A stretch of 64,000 nucleotides of DNA from Achromobacter deleyi (GTDB lineage Bacteria; Pseudomonadota; Gammaproteobacteria; Burkholderiales; Burkholderiaceae_B), in the NCBI RefSeq assembly GCF_016127315.1, contig NZ_CP065997.1, positions 3,286,001-3,350,000 of the forward strand, read 5' to 3'. Positions 29,452-39,598 of this stretch are shown here, piece by piece. How positions within the stretch are numbered: position 1 is the first letter of the stretch; every line of letters begins with the position of its first letter. Below the pieces are notes generated by a model that was given only the letters and a program-made list of their open reading frames with translations, searched no databases and was not told the DNA's origin. Position numbers and translations under genes: made by a program.

Positions 29452-30318
29452 ATGGATTGGGACAACGCGCGCATTTTCCTGGCGATCTACCGCAACGGCA
29501 CCCTGCGTGGCGCCGCGGCGCTGTTGCAGATCGACCAGGCCACGGCCGGCCGCCGGCTGGCGGCGCTGGAAACCTCGCTGGACGCCCGGTTGTTCCTGCG
29601 CACGCCGTCGGGCTATGTGCCGACGGCCGCGGGCGAGCAGGCCTTCGCCGCGGCCGAGCGCATGGAGCAGGCGGCCGACCAACTGCAGCGGCAGATGCAG
29701 GGGCTGGATCACCGGCTGTCGGGCGTGGTGCGGGTGGCGACATCGGAGACGGTGGCCAGCTACTTCATCATGGAGGCGGTGCGCCGCCTGCACCTGCAGC
29801 ATCCCGACATCCGCATCGCGCTGTCGACCTCGATCCAGCTCAGCAACCTGACGCGCCGCGAGGCCGACCTGGCGATCCGCAACGTCAAGCCGGACAACCC
29901 CGACCTGATTCACCGTCACCTGGCGCGCAGGGATGTCGGCCTGTATGCGTCGAAGTCGTACATTGCCGCGCGCGGCGAGCCGCGGCAGGGCACGGCGTTC
30001 GCCGGCCACACGCTGGTCACGTATCAGCAGTCGGTGTTGCCGGGATGGTCCGATACCTTTTGCGGCGAGCCGACGGGCAATGGCCACATCGCGATGGAAT
30101 TGAATTCGGGGCTGATGATCATCGAGGCGGTGGCGGCGGGGCTGGGCATCGGTGAACTGCCGGTCCACATGGCGCCGCAGTATCCCGACCTGGTGCGTAT
30201 CTGGCCCCACCGCAGCGAACCCTATGACCTGTGGCTGGTGATGCACGGCGACCTGAACCGCACGGCGCGGGTGCGGGCGGTGGCCGACGCCATCGTCGAG
30301 GTGTTCGAAGCGGGCTGA
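29452..30318 (+). CDS. LysR family transcriptional regulator
   Basis: 288 residues. The HTH (GTLRGAAALLQIDQATAGRR at about 15-34) deviates from the standard LysR helix but fits the AaeR/Crg-type subgroup (MDWDNARIFLAIYRNG start). The effector domain opens with LSGVVRVATSETVASYFIM. It probably represses or activates the divergent DHA2 exporter through the palindrome at 29387-29406, with autoregulation. The AAGG ribosome-binding site is 11 nt from the ATG. Confidence 0.9.
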   Translation: MDWDNARIFLAIYRNGTLRGAAALLQIDQATAGRRLAALETSLDARLFLRTPSGYVPTAAGEQAFAAAERMEQAADQLQRQMQGLDHRLSGVVRVATSETVASYFIMEAVRRLHLQHPDIRIALSTSIQLSNLTRREADLAIRNVKPDNPDLIHRHLARRDVGLYASKSYIAARGEPRQGTAFAGHTLVTYQQSVLPGWSDTFCGEPTGNGHIAMELNSGLMIIEAVAAGLGIGELPVHMAPQYPDLVRIWPHRSEPYDLWLVMHGDLNRTARVRAVADAIVEVFEAG

Positions 30319-30435
30319 GGCGCGGCCCTCGTGGCAAACCGCGGCTTGTGGCCGCGGGCCGGCAGCGCTAAGGTTGACCGTCCGGCGGCGTCAGGCTGGC
30401 CGGTCGTGTTCCATGACCTGAACGAGGAGTGCCGC

Positions 30436-31839
30436 GTGTCCGATCTTTGGCGTTTGTCCGCAGTTGAACTTGCCGCCCGTATCCGCCGGCGTGACGTATC
30501 CGCGGTCGAGGCCGCGCAAAGCGCGCTGGCGCGCCTGGAGGCGGTGAATCCCCGCATCAACGCCGTGGTCGACCATCGCGCCGAAGACGCGCTGGCGCAG
30601 GCTGCACAGGTCGACGCGGCGCTGGCGCGCGGCGAGGATCCCGGCGCGCTGGCGGGCGTGCCGGTGACGGTCAAGGTGAACGTGGATCAGGCGGGCTTCG
30701 CCACCACCAACGGCGTGACGCTGCAGAAGGACGTGATCGCCACCGTCGACAATCCGGTGGTGGCCAACCTGCGCAAGGCCGGCGCGGTGATCGTCGGGCG
30801 CACCAACACGCCGGCGTTTTCGTTGCGCTGGTTCACCCGCAACCTGCTGCACGGCGATACGTTGAACCCGCGCAATCCGGCGCTGACGCCGGGCGGGTCT
30901 TCCGGCGGCGCGGCGTCGGCGGTGGCGGCCGGCATCGGCCATCTGGCGCACGGCACCGATATCGCGGGCTCCATCCGCTATCCCGCCTATGCCTGCGGCG
31001 TGCACGGACTGCGGCCGTCGCTGGGCCGTGTGCCGGCCTATAACGCGGCTTTGCCCGAGCGGACTATCGGCGGCCAGATCACGGCGGTGTCGGGGCCGTT
31101 GGGCCGCAGCATCGCCGACCTGCGGCTGGGCCTGGCGGCGATGGCCGCGCCCGATCCGCGCGATCCGTGGTGGGTGCCCGCGCCATTGGAAGGCCCTGCC
31201 GTGCCGCGTCGCGCGGCGCTGTGCCTGAACCCGGACGGGATGGAAACCGAGCCCGCGGTGGTCAAGGCCCTGCAGGATGCCGCCCGGCGCCTGAGCGAGG
31301 CCGGCTGGTCGGTGGATACGGTCGACACCCTGCCGCCGTTGCGCGAAGCCGCCGACCTGCAGATCCGCATGTGGATGGCCGATGGCTACGAGGGCATGGT
31401 CGAGGCCGCCCGCAAAGAGGGCGACCGCGGCGCGCTGGCGGCGCTGGAAGGCCAGCGCGAGCATGTCGCCGGCATGGACCTGGCGAAATTCTCGGCGGTG
31501 CTGACGCGCCGCGCCACGCTGACGCGCCTGTGGGAACTGTTCCTGGCGGACTATCCGGTGCTGCTGTTGCCGGTGTCGGCGGAACTGCCGTTCGAGGACA
31601 ACCTGGACCTGCAGGGCGAGGCCGCCTACCGCCGCGTGTGGCGCGCGCAGATGACCCAGATCGGGCTGCCCTTCATGGGCCTGCCGGGACTGACGGTGGC
31701 GATGGGCAGCGCGGGCGGCAGCCCCGTTGGCGTGCAGGTCGTGGCTGGGCGCTATCGTGAAGACCTGTGCCTGGCGGCCGGCGAGGTGATCGAAGCGGCC
31801 GGGCCCGCGGTCGAGATCGCGGAGCCGGTCGCGCGCTAG
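30436..31839 (+). CDS. Amidase signature family protein (GTG start)
   Basis: 467 residues. The Ser-cisSer-Lys triad is complete: K80 in VPVTVKVN, S155 in TPGGSSGGAA and S179 in GTDIAGSIRYPA, with the same 24-residue spacing between the two serines as in fatty acid amide hydrolase. It hydrolyses a carboxamide or ester to the acid plus ammonia or amine. The GTG at 30436 has GAGGAG 9-14 nt upstream and starts the protein at the usual family position; there is no in-frame ATG near it. The GatA role is unlikely, since there is no gatB/gatC nearby. It is alone, with convergent and divergent neighbours. The substrate is unknown. Confidence 0.88.
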   Translation: MSDLWRLSAVELAARIRRRDVSAVEAAQSALARLEAVNPRINAVVDHRAEDALAQAAQVDAALARGEDPGALAGVPVTVKVNVDQAGFATTNGVTLQKDVIATVDNPVVANLRKAGAVIVGRTNTPAFSLRWFTRNLLHGDTLNPRNPALTPGGSSGGAASAVAAGIGHLAHGTDIAGSIRYPAYACGVHGLRPSLGRVPAYNAALPERTIGGQITAVSGPLGRSIADLRLGLAAMAAPDPRDPWWVPAPLEGPAVPRRAALCLNPDGMETEPAVVKALQDAARRLSEAGWSVDTVDTLPPLREAADLQIRMWMADGYEGMVEAARKEGDRGALAALEGQREHVAGMDLAKFSAVLTRRATLTRLWELFLADYPVLLLPVSAELPFEDNLDLQGEAAYRRVWRAQMTQIGLPFMGLPGLTVAMGSAGGSPVGVQVVAGRYREDLCLAAGEVIEAAGPAVEIAEPVAR

Positions 31840-31933
31840 GCGCGGCGCGGTCCGGTTCCCGGCTGGCCGGAGGACCGGATCGCAAGCGGGGTGATGGTCA
31901 AGAGGATCACGGCGCAGGCCGGGCAGCGGGGAA

Positions 31934-32455
31934 TCAGCCGGCGGCCGGCCGCCATTCGGATCGCAGCAGTCCCATCATGCCGGTATCCCAGCGCGCCTGG
32001 CCGGCGCGGGTGGAGGAGCGGCGCACGCCTTCGAGCGTGAAGCCCAGCGCCTGGTAGGTGCGGATCGCGGGCGTGTTGAACATGTAGACGTTCAGCTCCA
32101 GGCGCTCGATGCCGGGCGCGCGGAAGGCCTCGTCGATCATCAGCGCCACCATCGGCCGCGCCAGGCCCTGGCCGCGCGCGTCGGGGGCGATGGCGACACG
32201 GCCCAGGCGGGCGTTGCCGTCGCGCCATTCATAGGCCAGTTGGGCGTGGCCCACCGGCGTGTCGTCGCGGCAGGCCATCCAGCAGCGCCGCGCGGGCGGT
32301 TGCGACTGGCCTTCGCGCAGCATGACGTCCATGTCGGTCGCGGTCAGCGGATACGACACATGCGAACCGCCCCATTGCACGACCTCGGGCAGGCTGGTGA
32401 ACCAGCTGGCGAGCAGGGGGTAATCCGAGGTCGAGAAGGGGCGCAGGGTCAGCAT
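31934..32455 (-). CDS. GNAT family N-acetyltransferase
   Basis: 173 residues, with RimJ/RimL-like features. The acetyl-CoA pyrophosphate loop is IAPDARGQGLARPMVALMI near 89-107, and the C-terminal FNTPAIRTYQALGFTLEGVRR contains the conserved Asn and Tyr. It could acetylate a protein N-terminus or a small amine. It is convergent with the amidase (94-nt gap) and lies downstream of the hydratase-family gene on the same strand. Confidence 0.86.
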   Translation of the reverse strand: MLTLRPFSTSDYPLLASWFTSLPEVVQWGGSHVSYPLTATDMDVMLREGQSQPPARRCWMACRDDTPVGHAQLAYEWRDGNARLGRVAIAPDARGQGLARPMVALMIDEAFRAPGIERLELNVYMFNTPAIRTYQALGFTLEGVRRSSTRAGQARWDTGMMGLLRSEWRPAAG

Positions 32456-32524
32456 GGAAAGGGGGCCGTGGCGGTGGACGGCCCCCAGCTTAACCGGCGC
32501 GGGCGCGGGGTTTCAAGACGCGGT

Positions 32525-33307
32525 TCAGCGGAAGCTGAAACGCACCTTCAGGACGCCGAGATCGCCGTAGGCGAGTTCGACGTCGCGGTTGGCGGGCACA
32601 TCCAGGTAGCCGGCGTACGAACCGGTGATGACGTGCTGGCCGGCGGTCAGGCCCAGGCCCTGCTCGCGCAGGAAATTGGCGAGCCAATACAGGCCGGCCT
32701 TGGCGTGGCCGTTGGGATGGATGCCGGCGTGCTGCTCGACCTCGGCGCCGTCGACCGACAGCGTGATGGCCATGCTGGCGGGGGCGGCATCCGGCGAGGC
32801 GATACGCGGCCCCAGCACCAGTCCGGCATTGAACATGTGGTCGGCCAGCAGCTCGGGCAGGCTGGCGTGCTCCGGCGCGGCGTAGCGGCAACCCAGCACT
32901 TCCAGCGCCAGCCGCGCGCCGGCGATGGCGGTGTCGATCTCGGCGTGGCTGTACGGTTCGTCGCGCGCGGGCAGGTCGTGCGCCAGCTCGAAGGCGATCT
33001 CGGGCTCGACGCGGACCAGCGGCGCGGGCGTCTCCAGCGTGCCGGCCAGCGCCACGGTCGAGGCGTAGATCGGCGCGACCACGGTCTTTTCGGGCGACGG
33101 CAGTGCGCTTTTCCAGGCGCCGATACCGTCGCGGCGGGTCTCGCGCAACAACCGGGCGGTGCATTGCTGGACGGCGAACGCCTGGCCCAGCGTCTGCGGG
33201 CGGCAGGCGGCGGGCAGGCGCGGGCCGGCCACGCCGGAATCACGGGCCGCGATCAGCGCGCGGGCCGCGTCGACGCAGCCGGGATAGTCTTCGATCTGGA
33301 TCTGCAT
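32525..33307 (-). CDS. 2-keto-4-pentenoate hydratase/fumarylacetoacetate hydrolase family protein
   Basis: 260 residues, typical for MhpD-type hydratases and 4-oxalocrotonate decarboxylases. Metal-binding carboxylates are expected in VRVEPEIAFELAHDLP near 105-120, and the C-terminal part has ITGSYAGYLDVPANRDVELA and a terminal beta strand. Family members hydrate 2-oxopent-4-enoate or decarboxylate 2-oxo-hex-enedioates in aromatic meta-cleavage pathways. No dioxygenase or aldolase partner is present, so its pathway role is not shown. Its start overlaps almost directly (5-nt gap) with the stop of the upstream small membrane-protein gene, suggesting one transcript. Confidence 0.83.
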   Translation of the reverse strand: MQIQIEDYPGCVDAARALIAARDSGVAGPRLPAACRPQTLGQAFAVQQCTARLLRETRRDGIGAWKSALPSPEKTVVAPIYASTVALAGTLETPAPLVRVEPEIAFELAHDLPARDEPYSHAEIDTAIAGARLALEVLGCRYAAPEHASLPELLADHMFNAGLVLGPRIASPDAAPASMAITLSVDGAEVEQHAGIHPNGHAKAGLYWLANFLREQGLGLTAGQHVITGSYAGYLDVPANRDVELAYGDLGVLKVRFSFR

Positions 33308-33312
33308 GCGCG

Positions 33313-33693
33313 TCAGGCTCCCACGAACAGCAGGGTCCACAGCACGATCATGGCGATCAGGCCCAGCCAGCAGGAGCCCCAGAAACCGACGATCGGCCAT
33401 TTCAGGGCCAGCGGCGTCTTCTTGGGATCGACGTGGCCCAGCAGGTCATTGGCGTTGCCGATGAGCCAGAAACGGGTGCCGGGGAACATCAGGCGGAAGA
33501 AATAATCCAGCATGATGGCGGCCTTGATCGCCAGCGGATAGCGCTCGAAGGGACGGTGCTGCAGATAGGGGTGCTTGAGCGTGGCGTTGATCTGCTTGCT
33601 CTTGAAGAAGAACAGCACCAGGCCGCTCAGCGAGCAGGTGATGAAGCACAGCACGAAAAGGCTGAAGGCCATGGCCATGGCGGGTGAATGCAT
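33313..33693 (-). CDS. Small membrane protein of unknown function
   Basis: 126 residues. One transmembrane helix is at about 5-30 (AMAFSLFVLCFITCSLSG) and another at about 100-124 (FWGSCWLGLIAMIVLWTLLF), joined by a charged loop with LKHPYLQHRPFERYPLAIK. The overall layout recalls the two-helix UspB (universal stress protein B) proteins, but it is longer and I do not claim that identity. The ATG at 33693 was chosen from the hydrophobic N-terminus. It lies between proA (upstream, 56 nt away) and the hydratase-family gene. Confidence 0.6.
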   Translation of the reverse strand: MHSPAMAMAFSLFVLCFITCSLSGLVLFFFKSKQINATLKHPYLQHRPFERYPLAIKAAIMLDYFFRLMFPGTRFWLIGNANDLLGHVDPKKTPLALKWPIVGFWGSCWLGLIAMIVLWTLLFVGA

Positions 33694-33749
33694 GGAAATC
33701 CCGGTAACGCGCGGCGCGGCCGCGAACAGAAGGTTGTAGGAAAGGGCGG

Positions 33750-35030
33750 TCAGCCGCGGGTCTGGCCTTCGCCGGTCAGCACCCACTTGAGCGTGGTCAG
33801 GCCTTCCAGGCCGACCGGGCCGCGGGCGTGCAGGCGGTTGGTGGAGATGCCGATTTCAGCGCCCAGGCCGTATTCGAAGCCGTCCGCGAAGCAGGTCGGC
33901 AGGTTGACGTAGACCGAGCTGGAATCGACTTCGCGCTGGAAGCGCTGGGCCGACGACAGGTCTTCGGTGACGATCGCGTCGGTGTGGCCGGAACCCCAGC
34001 GGGCGATGTGCTCGATGGCGTCGTCGAGCGAGTCGACGATGCGGATCGCCAGGATCGGGCCCAGGTATTCGGTGCCCCAGTCTTCTTCGGTGGCCGGCTT
34101 GGCGTGCGGCAGCAGCGCCAGTGTGCGCGGGCAGCCGCGCAGTTCGACGCCGTGTTCGGTCAGCGCGGCCGCCAGGCGCGGCAGGATCGAGACGGCCGCC
34201 ACGGCGTCCACCAGCAGCGTTTCCATGGCGCCGCAGATGCCGTAGCGGTAGGTCTTGGCGTTGAAGGCGATGGCGTGGGCCTTGTCCGGATCGGCGGCGG
34301 CGTCGATGTAGATGTGGCAGTTGCCGTCCAGGTGCTTGATGAGCGGCACGCGTGCTTCCTGCGCCAGGCGCGCGATCAGGCCCTTGCCGCCGCGCGGCAC
34401 GATGACGTCGATGTGCTCGGTCATGGTGATGAGCTTGCCGACCGCTGCGCGGTCGGCCGTGGCGACGACCTGCACCGCGTCCTGCGGCAGGCCGGCGGCC
34501 GCCAGGCCCTGCTGGACGATGCGCCCCAGCGCCACGTTGGAGTGCAGGGCTTCGCTGCCGCCGCGCAGGATGGCGGCGTTGCCGGACTTCAGGCACAGCG
34601 CCGCCGCGTCGATGGTGACGTTGGGGCGCGATTCGTAAATGATGCCGATGACGCCGAGCGGCACGCGCATCTGCGCCACGCGCATGCCGTTGGGGCGCAC
34701 GCTGGTGGCGGTGACGCTGCCGATCGGGTCGGGCAGGGCGGCGATCTGGCGCAGGCCCTCGGCCATGTGCGCCAGCGTCTTTTCCGACAGGGTCAGGCGG
34801 TCGAGCAGGGCCGGCTCCAGGCCGTTGGCGCGGGCGGCGGCGACGTCCTTGGCATTGGCGGCGAGCAGGTCGGCCTGGTTGGCGGCGAGCGCGTCGGCCA
34901 TGGCCAGCAGGGCCTGGTTCTTGGCGGCGCTGTTGGCGCGCATCATGGCGCGCGAAGCCCGGCGCGCGTTGTCGCCCAGGGTCAGCATGGCTTGTTCGAT
35001 GGAGGACGAGGACATGGCGGCGTCGATCAT
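33750..35030 (-). CDS. proA: Gamma-glutamyl phosphate reductase (glutamate-5-semialdehyde dehydrogenase)
   Basis: 426 residues, the standard ProA length. It reduces gamma-glutamyl phosphate to glutamate-5-semialdehyde with NADPH, the second step of proline synthesis, in the cytosol. The catalytic cysteine is C266 in [14 protein letters not shown]. Other family motifs are [25 protein letters not shown] and a C-terminal [22 protein letters not shown] codons at 35030 and 35015 are both possible. It is the last gene of a minus-strand chain leuS-lptE-holA-proA, with an 88-nt gap after holA. Its partner proB is not in the window. Confidence 0.96.
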   Translation of the reverse strand: MIDAAMSSSSIEQAMLTLGDNARRASRAMMRANSAAKNQALLAMADALAANQADLLAANAKDVAAARANGLEPALLDRLTLSEKTLAHMAEGLRQIAALPDPIGSVTATSVRPNGMRVAQMRVPLGVIGIIYESRPNVTIDAAALCLKSGNAAILRGGSEALHSNVALGRIVQQGLAAAGLPQDAVQVVATADRAAVGKLITMTEHIDVIVPRGGKGLIARLAQEARVPLIKHLDGNCHIYIDAAADPDKAHAIAFNAKTYRYGICGAMETLLVDAVAAVSILPRLAAALTEHGVELRGCPRTLALLPHAKPATEEDWGTEYLGPILAIRIVDSLDDAIEHIARWGSGHTDAIVTEDLSSAQRFQREVDSSSVYVNLPTCFADGFEYGLGAEIGISTNRLHARGPVGLEGLTTLKWVLTGEGQTRG

Positions 35031-35118
35031 GGTGAGGGGGCGGCCAGGGCGCCGCTTGCGATAGGAGTAGTTTATCCGGCCGGGGGCCGGGAGGATCAGG
35101 AGGCGGCCGGAGCCGCCT

Positions 35119-36177
35119 TCACGGTCGGTTGCCGGCGGCGGCGACGCGCAGGGCCAGGCGGGTCATTTCTTCCCAGGGGTCGGATAGCCGGCCCGGGACG
35201 GACAGCCCCTTGATGAGGCGGTCCACTTCGTGCGCATGCTGCACCGCGGCGGGCCAGACGTCGGGGCGGACTCGGCCCAGCGCCTGCAGCGCGAGGCGTT
35301 CGTGCGCGCCGAAAATACGCAGCCGGCGCATCAGGCCGTTGGCGTCCTGCCCCAGGCTGCGGGCCTCGGCCACGCGCGCCAGCAGGCGAATTTCCTCGCC
35401 TACCGCCCACAGCACCAGCGGCAGGGCTTCGCCCTCGGCGCGCAGGCCGTCGATCATGCGGATGGTGCGGGCGATGTCGCCGGCCAGCATGGCGTCGCGC
35501 AGGCCGAACACGTCGTAGCGCGCGACGTTGAGCACGGCGCGCTCGACGTCCTCGGCCGCCAGTTGGCCTTCGGGGTAGAGCAGGCCCAGTTTCTGGATTT
35601 CCTGGTGCGCGGCCAGCAGGTTGCCTTCGACCTTGTCGGCCATCCATTGCAGGGTGGCGTTGTCGGCGCGCTGGTTCTGCCGCGCCAGGCGCTGGCCGAC
35701 CCAGGCGGGCAGGCGGCCGCGTTCGACGCCGGCGATGTCGACCATCATGCCGCCGCGCGCCAGGGCCTGCACCCAGCGGCCTTCACGGGTGGCCTTGTCC
35801 AGGCGCGGCAGCGATACCAGGATCAGCGTGTCGGGGTTGTCGGCCTGCTTCTCAGCCTGCTCGGCCAGGCGCGTCAGCGTGTCGGCGCCGGGCTTGCCGG
35901 GCTTGCCGGTGGGAATCTTGAGCTCGAGGATGCGGCGGTCGCCGAACAGCGACACGCTCTGGGTGGCGGCGATCACCGCGCTCCAGTCGCTGCGCGCATC
36001 CATCACCATCGACAGGCGCTCGGTGTAGCCCGCCGCGCGCCCGGCGGCGCGCAGCGCGTCGACCGCCTCGGTCACCAGGAGAGGCTCGTCGCCGGACACC
36101 GTATACAGCGGCGCGAGACGGTTGCCCGCCCGCTGCAGGTGGTCGGCCAGGCGATCCGCGTCCAGGGGTTGTGCCAT
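35119..36177 (-). CDS. holA: DNA polymerase III delta subunit
   Basis: 352 residues, near the usual 340-345. The delta subunit opens the beta sliding clamp within the clamp-loader complex. The AAA+-like N-terminal region has [20 protein letters not shown], the [12 protein letters not shown] stretch follows, and the C-terminal collar domain holds [20 protein letters not shown] and [19 protein letters not shown]. Delta lacks a functional Walker A, as expected here. It starts 3 nt from the lptE stop codon region, in the leuS-lptE-holA order common in betaproteobacteria. Confidence 0.95.
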   Translation of the reverse strand: MAQPLDADRLADHLQRAGNRLAPLYTVSGDEPLLVTEAVDALRAAGRAAGYTERLSMVMDARSDWSAVIAATQSVSLFGDRRILELKIPTGKPGKPGADTLTRLAEQAEKQADNPDTLILVSLPRLDKATREGRWVQALARGGMMVDIAGVERGRLPAWVGQRLARQNQRADNATLQWMADKVEGNLLAAHQEIQKLGLLYPEGQLAAEDVERAVLNVARYDVFGLRDAMLAGDIARTIRMIDGLRAEGEALPLVLWAVGEEIRLLARVAEARSLGQDANGLMRRLRIFGAHERLALQALGRVRPDVWPAAVQHAHEVDRLIKGLSVPGRLSDPWEEMTRLALRVAAAGNRP

Positions 36178-36180
36178 CGG

Positions 36181-36855
36181 TCAGCGCAGGTTGGCGGGGT
36201 CGGTGGTGGACGGGGTCTGCCACGGCGCCGGGGTGCTGCGCGGTATCGGCGCGGTCGGATCGTACAGCGGGGTTTCGCCGTCTTCGCCGCGTTGCTCGCG
36301 GTTCTCGAATGCCTTGCGCACTTCAGGCGCGGTCATGCGGCGCAGCAGGCGCGAGACCAGGTCGCGTTGCATGGCGATGTAGAGCGTTTCGATCTGCCCT
36401 TGCTTGGCCTGGACGATCTGGTCGTCGTACGGCATTTCGCGGTAGATCGACAGGGTCGTGTCCGGGATCAGGGCACGGCCCTTGGCGTCGATCAGGCGGA
36501 AGGTGTAGTTGATGCCCAGTTCGTATTCCTCGACACGGCCCTGGGCGTTCAGCGATACCTCGCGCAGGGTTCGGTTGTTGCTGACCTGCTGCAGGATGGC
36601 TTGCGCTTCCTTGGACGTCGTGACGAGCTTGGTGTTGGGGGACGCGGCCCTCAGCGCACGGCGCACGTCGGCGCCGAACTGGGAGTTGTCGGGGATGCCG
36701 ATATACAGCGTATCGAACGGCAGCGGCGTGACGCCGCGCAGCGTGAAGCCGCAAGCGGAGATCAGCATGAACAGCGCCAGGCAGGCGCCGCGCAGCAGCC
36801 AGGATTGGCGGGGGGAGTGCGTTTGTTGCCCGGCGAAGTACATGCTTGACCTCAT
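36181..36855 (-). CDS. lptE: LPS-assembly lipoprotein LptE
   Basis: 224 residues. The signal sequence ends in a lipobox LISAC, with the lipidated cysteine at C35 followed by GFTLRG, as in known LptE proteins. The mature part (35 to about 195) contains LPFDTLYIGIP and YELGINYTFRLID. The last 30 residues are a disordered Pro/Thr-rich tail (DPTAPIPRSTPAPWQTPSTT). LptE plugs LptD in the outer membrane and helps insert lipopolysaccharide. The ATG at 36855 overlaps the leuS stop by one base (TGATG), so the two genes are translationally coupled; an ATG four codons later is the alternative. Confidence 0.94.
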   Translation of the reverse strand: MRSSMYFAGQQTHSPRQSWLLRGACLALFMLISACGFTLRGVTPLPFDTLYIGIPDNSQFGADVRRALRAASPNTKLVTTSKEAQAILQQVSNNRTLREVSLNAQGRVEEYELGINYTFRLIDAKGRALIPDTTLSIYREMPYDDQIVQAKQGQIETLYIAMQRDLVSRLLRRMTAPEVRKAFENREQRGEDGETPLYDPTAPIPRSTPAPWQTPSTTDPANLR

Positions 36856-39512
36856 CAGCCTACGACGTTGACCAGTTTGCCCGGAACCACGATGACCCGC
36901 TTGGGCGGGCGGCCTTCCAGGTAGCGGGCGACTTCTTCCTGGGCGGCGGCGAGTTTCTCGATGTCTTCCTTGGCGGCCTTGGCGGCGACGCGGATCGAGC
37001 CGCGCAGCTTGCCGTTGACCTGCAGCATCAGCTCGATTTCGTCCGCCACCAGCGCGGCCTCGTCGACGTGCGGCCACGGCGCGTCGAGCAGGTCGCCCAG
37101 CTCGTGCGAGTAGCCGAGGTCGCGCCACAGGTGCCAGGTGACGTGCGGCACCACCGGGTACAGCACGCGCAGCAGCACGCCCAGCGTTTCGGCGTAGGCG
37201 GCATCGGCGTGCGCGCCTTGCGGCAGCTTGGCGTCGTCGATGGCGTTGAGCATCTTCATGCACGCGGACACGACGGTGTTGTACTGGATGCGCTGGTAGT
37301 CGTAGTCGGCCTGCTTGAGCAGGTTGTAGACCTCGCGGCGCAGATCCTTGACGGCGGCGGGCGCGTCGGTCCAGTCGGCGCCGGCGGCCAGGCCGCGGGC
37401 GACGGTGTCGCGCTGCGCGTAGCTGATGGACCACAGACGGCGCAGGAAGCGGTTCGAGCCTTCGACGCCGGAGTCGGACCACTCGAGCGTCTGCTCGGGC
37501 GGGCTGGCGAACATGACGAACAGGCGGGCCGTGTCGGCGCCCAGCGTGTCGATCAGCGATTGCGGATCGACACCGTTGTTCTTGGACTTGGACATCGTGC
37601 CCACGCCGCCGTAGGTCACGTCGGAACCGTCGGACTTGAGCTTGGCGCCGGTGATGGCGCCGCGCGCGTCGTAGACGTTCTCGACTTCCTCGGGCCAGAA
37701 ATACTCGATGCCGCCCTGGGCGTTCTTGCGCGAGTAGATGTGGTTCAGCACCATGCCCTGGCAGAGCAGCTTGGTGAAGGGCTCGTCGAAATTGAGCAGG
37801 CCCATGTCGCGCATGACCTTGGTCCAGAAGCGCGCGTACAGCAGGTGCAGGACCGCGTGTTCGATGCCGCCGATGTATTGGTCCATCGGCATCCAGTAGT
37901 CATTGCGCGCGTCGACCATGGCGTTGTCGTTGCCCGGCGAGGTGTAGCGCATGAAGTACCAGGACGAGTCCACGAAGGTGTCCATCGTGTCCGTCTCGCG
38001 GCGCGCCGGCTTGCCGCAGCTGGGGCAGGCGCACGACAGGAAGGCTTCGTTCTTGGCCAGCGGATTGCCGCTGCCGTCCGGGATCAGGTCGGCCGGCAGC
38101 ACCACCGGCAGGTCCTTCTCGGGGACCGGCACCGGGCCGCAGTCCGGGCAGTGGATGATCGGGATCGGGGTGCCCCAGTAGCGCTGGCGCGAGATGCCCC
38201 AGTCGCGCAGGCGCCAGGTGGTCTGCTTCTCGCCCAGGCCTTGCGCGCCCAGGTCGGCGGCGATGGCGTCCACGGCTTCCTTGTGGGACAGGCCGTCGTA
38301 CTTGCCGGATTGGATGGTGCGGCCGCTCTGCTTGTCGCCGTACCATTCCTGCCAGGCGTCGGTGGAATAGGCCTTGCCGGCCACGTCCACGACCTGGCGG
38401 ATCGGCAGGTCATATTTTTTGGCGAAGGCGAAGTCGCGTTCGTCGTGGGCGGGCACGCCCATCACGGCGCCGTCGCCGTAGGTCATGAGCACGTAGTTGC
38501 CGACCCAGACCTCGACCTGGTCGCCGGTGACCGGGTGGGTCACGAACAGGCCGGTGGGCAGGCCTTCCTTTTCGCGCGTGGCCAGTTCGGCCTCGGTGGT
38601 GCCGCCCAGCTTGCACTGTTCGATGAAGGCGGCCAGCGCCGGGTTCGACTGCGCGGCGTGGGTGGCCAGGGGGTGTTCCGGCGCCACGGCGCAGAACGTC
38701 ACGCCCATGATGGTGTCGGCGCGAGTGGTGAAGACGTACAGCTTGCCGTCCTGGATCAGCTGGCCGTCCTGGCCGGCGATCTGGTGCGGGAAGGCGAAGC
38801 GCAGGCCTTCGGACTTGCCGATCCAGTTTTCCTGCATCAGGCGCACGCGCTCGGGCCAGCCGGGCAGATCGTTCTGCACCGCGCCCAGCAGTTCGTCGGC
38901 GTAATCGGTGATGCGCAGGTAGTAGCCGGGGATCTCACGCTTTTCGACCGGGGCGCCCGAGCGCCAGCCGCGGCCATCGATGACCTGTTCGTTGGCCAGC
39001 ACGGTCTGGTCGACCGGGTCCCAGTTCACGACCTGGGTCTTGCGGTAGGCGACGCCCTTTTCGAGCATCTTCAGGAACAGCCACTGGTTCCACTTGTAGT
39101 ACTCGGGGTCGCAGGCGCACATTTCGCGCGACCAGTCGATCGCCAGGCCCATCGCCTTCATCTGCTTCTTCATATAAGCGATGTTGTCGTAGGTCCACTT
39201 GGCCGGCGGCACCTTGGACTTGATGGCGGCGTTCTCGGCCGGCATGCCGAAGGCGTCCCAGCCCATCGGCATCAGCACGTTGTAGCCCCGCATGCGCAGC
39301 TGGCGCGCCATCATGTCGTTGATGGTGTAGTTGCGCACGTGGCCCATGTGCAGCTTGCCGCTGGGATAGGGCAGCATCGAGCAGGCGTAGAACTTCGGCT
39401 TCTCGGAGCCGTCCGGGTTCTTCGCGTGTTCATGGACCAGATAGGCGTCGCGGGCCTGCCAGTCTTGGTGGGCGGCCGCTTCGACGGTAGTGGGGAGGTA
39501 ACGTTCCTGCAT
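36855..39512 (-). CDS. leuS: Leucyl-tRNA synthetase
   Basis: 885 residues. It charges tRNA-Leu with leucine using ATP. The HIGH motif is LHMGHV (residues 54-59), and the class I KMSKS loop reads TMSKSKNNG with M640, so the first Lys is replaced by Thr. Two CXXC pairs (CPDC near 450 and CPSC near 490) form the expected zinc-binding domain. The editing-domain stretch [19 protein letters not shown] is present. It begins a minus-strand operon with lptE, holA and proA. A GGAG-like ribosome-binding site is weak. The stop codon is shared with the lptE start. Confidence 0.97.
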   Translation of the reverse strand: MQERYLPTTVEAAAHQDWQARDAYLVHEHAKNPDGSEKPKFYACSMLPYPSGKLHMGHVRNYTINDMMARQLRMRGYNVLMPMGWDAFGMPAENAAIKSKVPPAKWTYDNIAYMKKQMKAMGLAIDWSREMCACDPEYYKWNQWLFLKMLEKGVAYRKTQVVNWDPVDQTVLANEQVIDGRGWRSGAPVEKREIPGYYLRITDYADELLGAVQNDLPGWPERVRLMQENWIGKSEGLRFAFPHQIAGQDGQLIQDGKLYVFTTRADTIMGVTFCAVAPEHPLATHAAQSNPALAAFIEQCKLGGTTEAELATREKEGLPTGLFVTHPVTGDQVEVWVGNYVLMTYGDGAVMGVPAHDERDFAFAKKYDLPIRQVVDVAGKAYSTDAWQEWYGDKQSGRTIQSGKYDGLSHKEAVDAIAADLGAQGLGEKQTTWRLRDWGISRQRYWGTPIPIIHCPDCGPVPVPEKDLPVVLPADLIPDGSGNPLAKNEAFLSCACPSCGKPARRETDTMDTFVDSSWYFMRYTSPGNDNAMVDARNDYWMPMDQYIGGIEHAVLHLLYARFWTKVMRDMGLLNFDEPFTKLLCQGMVLNHIYSRKNAQGGIEYFWPEEVENVYDARGAITGAKLKSDGSDVTYGGVGTMSKSKNNGVDPQSLIDTLGADTARLFVMFASPPEQTLEWSDSGVEGSNRFLRRLWSISYAQRDTVARGLAAGADWTDAPAAVKDLRREVYNLLKQADYDYQRIQYNTVVSACMKMLNAIDDAKLPQGAHADAAYAETLGVLLRVLYPVVPHVTWHLWRDLGYSHELGDLLDAPWPHVDEAALVADEIELMLQVNGKLRGSIRVAAKAAKEDIEKLAAAQEEVARYLEGRPPKRVIVVPGKLVNVVG

Positions 39513-39544
39513 GGGCTCGTGCGCGATGGCGAAAAATGGGTGAA

Positions 39545-39573
39545 CCGCCCCCGCGCGCCAGGCGCGGGGGCGG
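39545..39573 (-). terminator. Hairpin downstream of the MFS gene, terminator-like
   Basis: A perfect 12-bp GC stem (CCGCCCCCGCGC with GCGCGGGGGCGG) and a 5-nt loop, between the MFS stop (39599) and leuS start (39512). On the minus strand it is followed by TTCACCCATTTTT, a weak T-tract, so termination may be incomplete. Confidence 0.55.
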
Positions 39574-39598
39574 CCAAAACCCCTGATTATAGGAGGTG

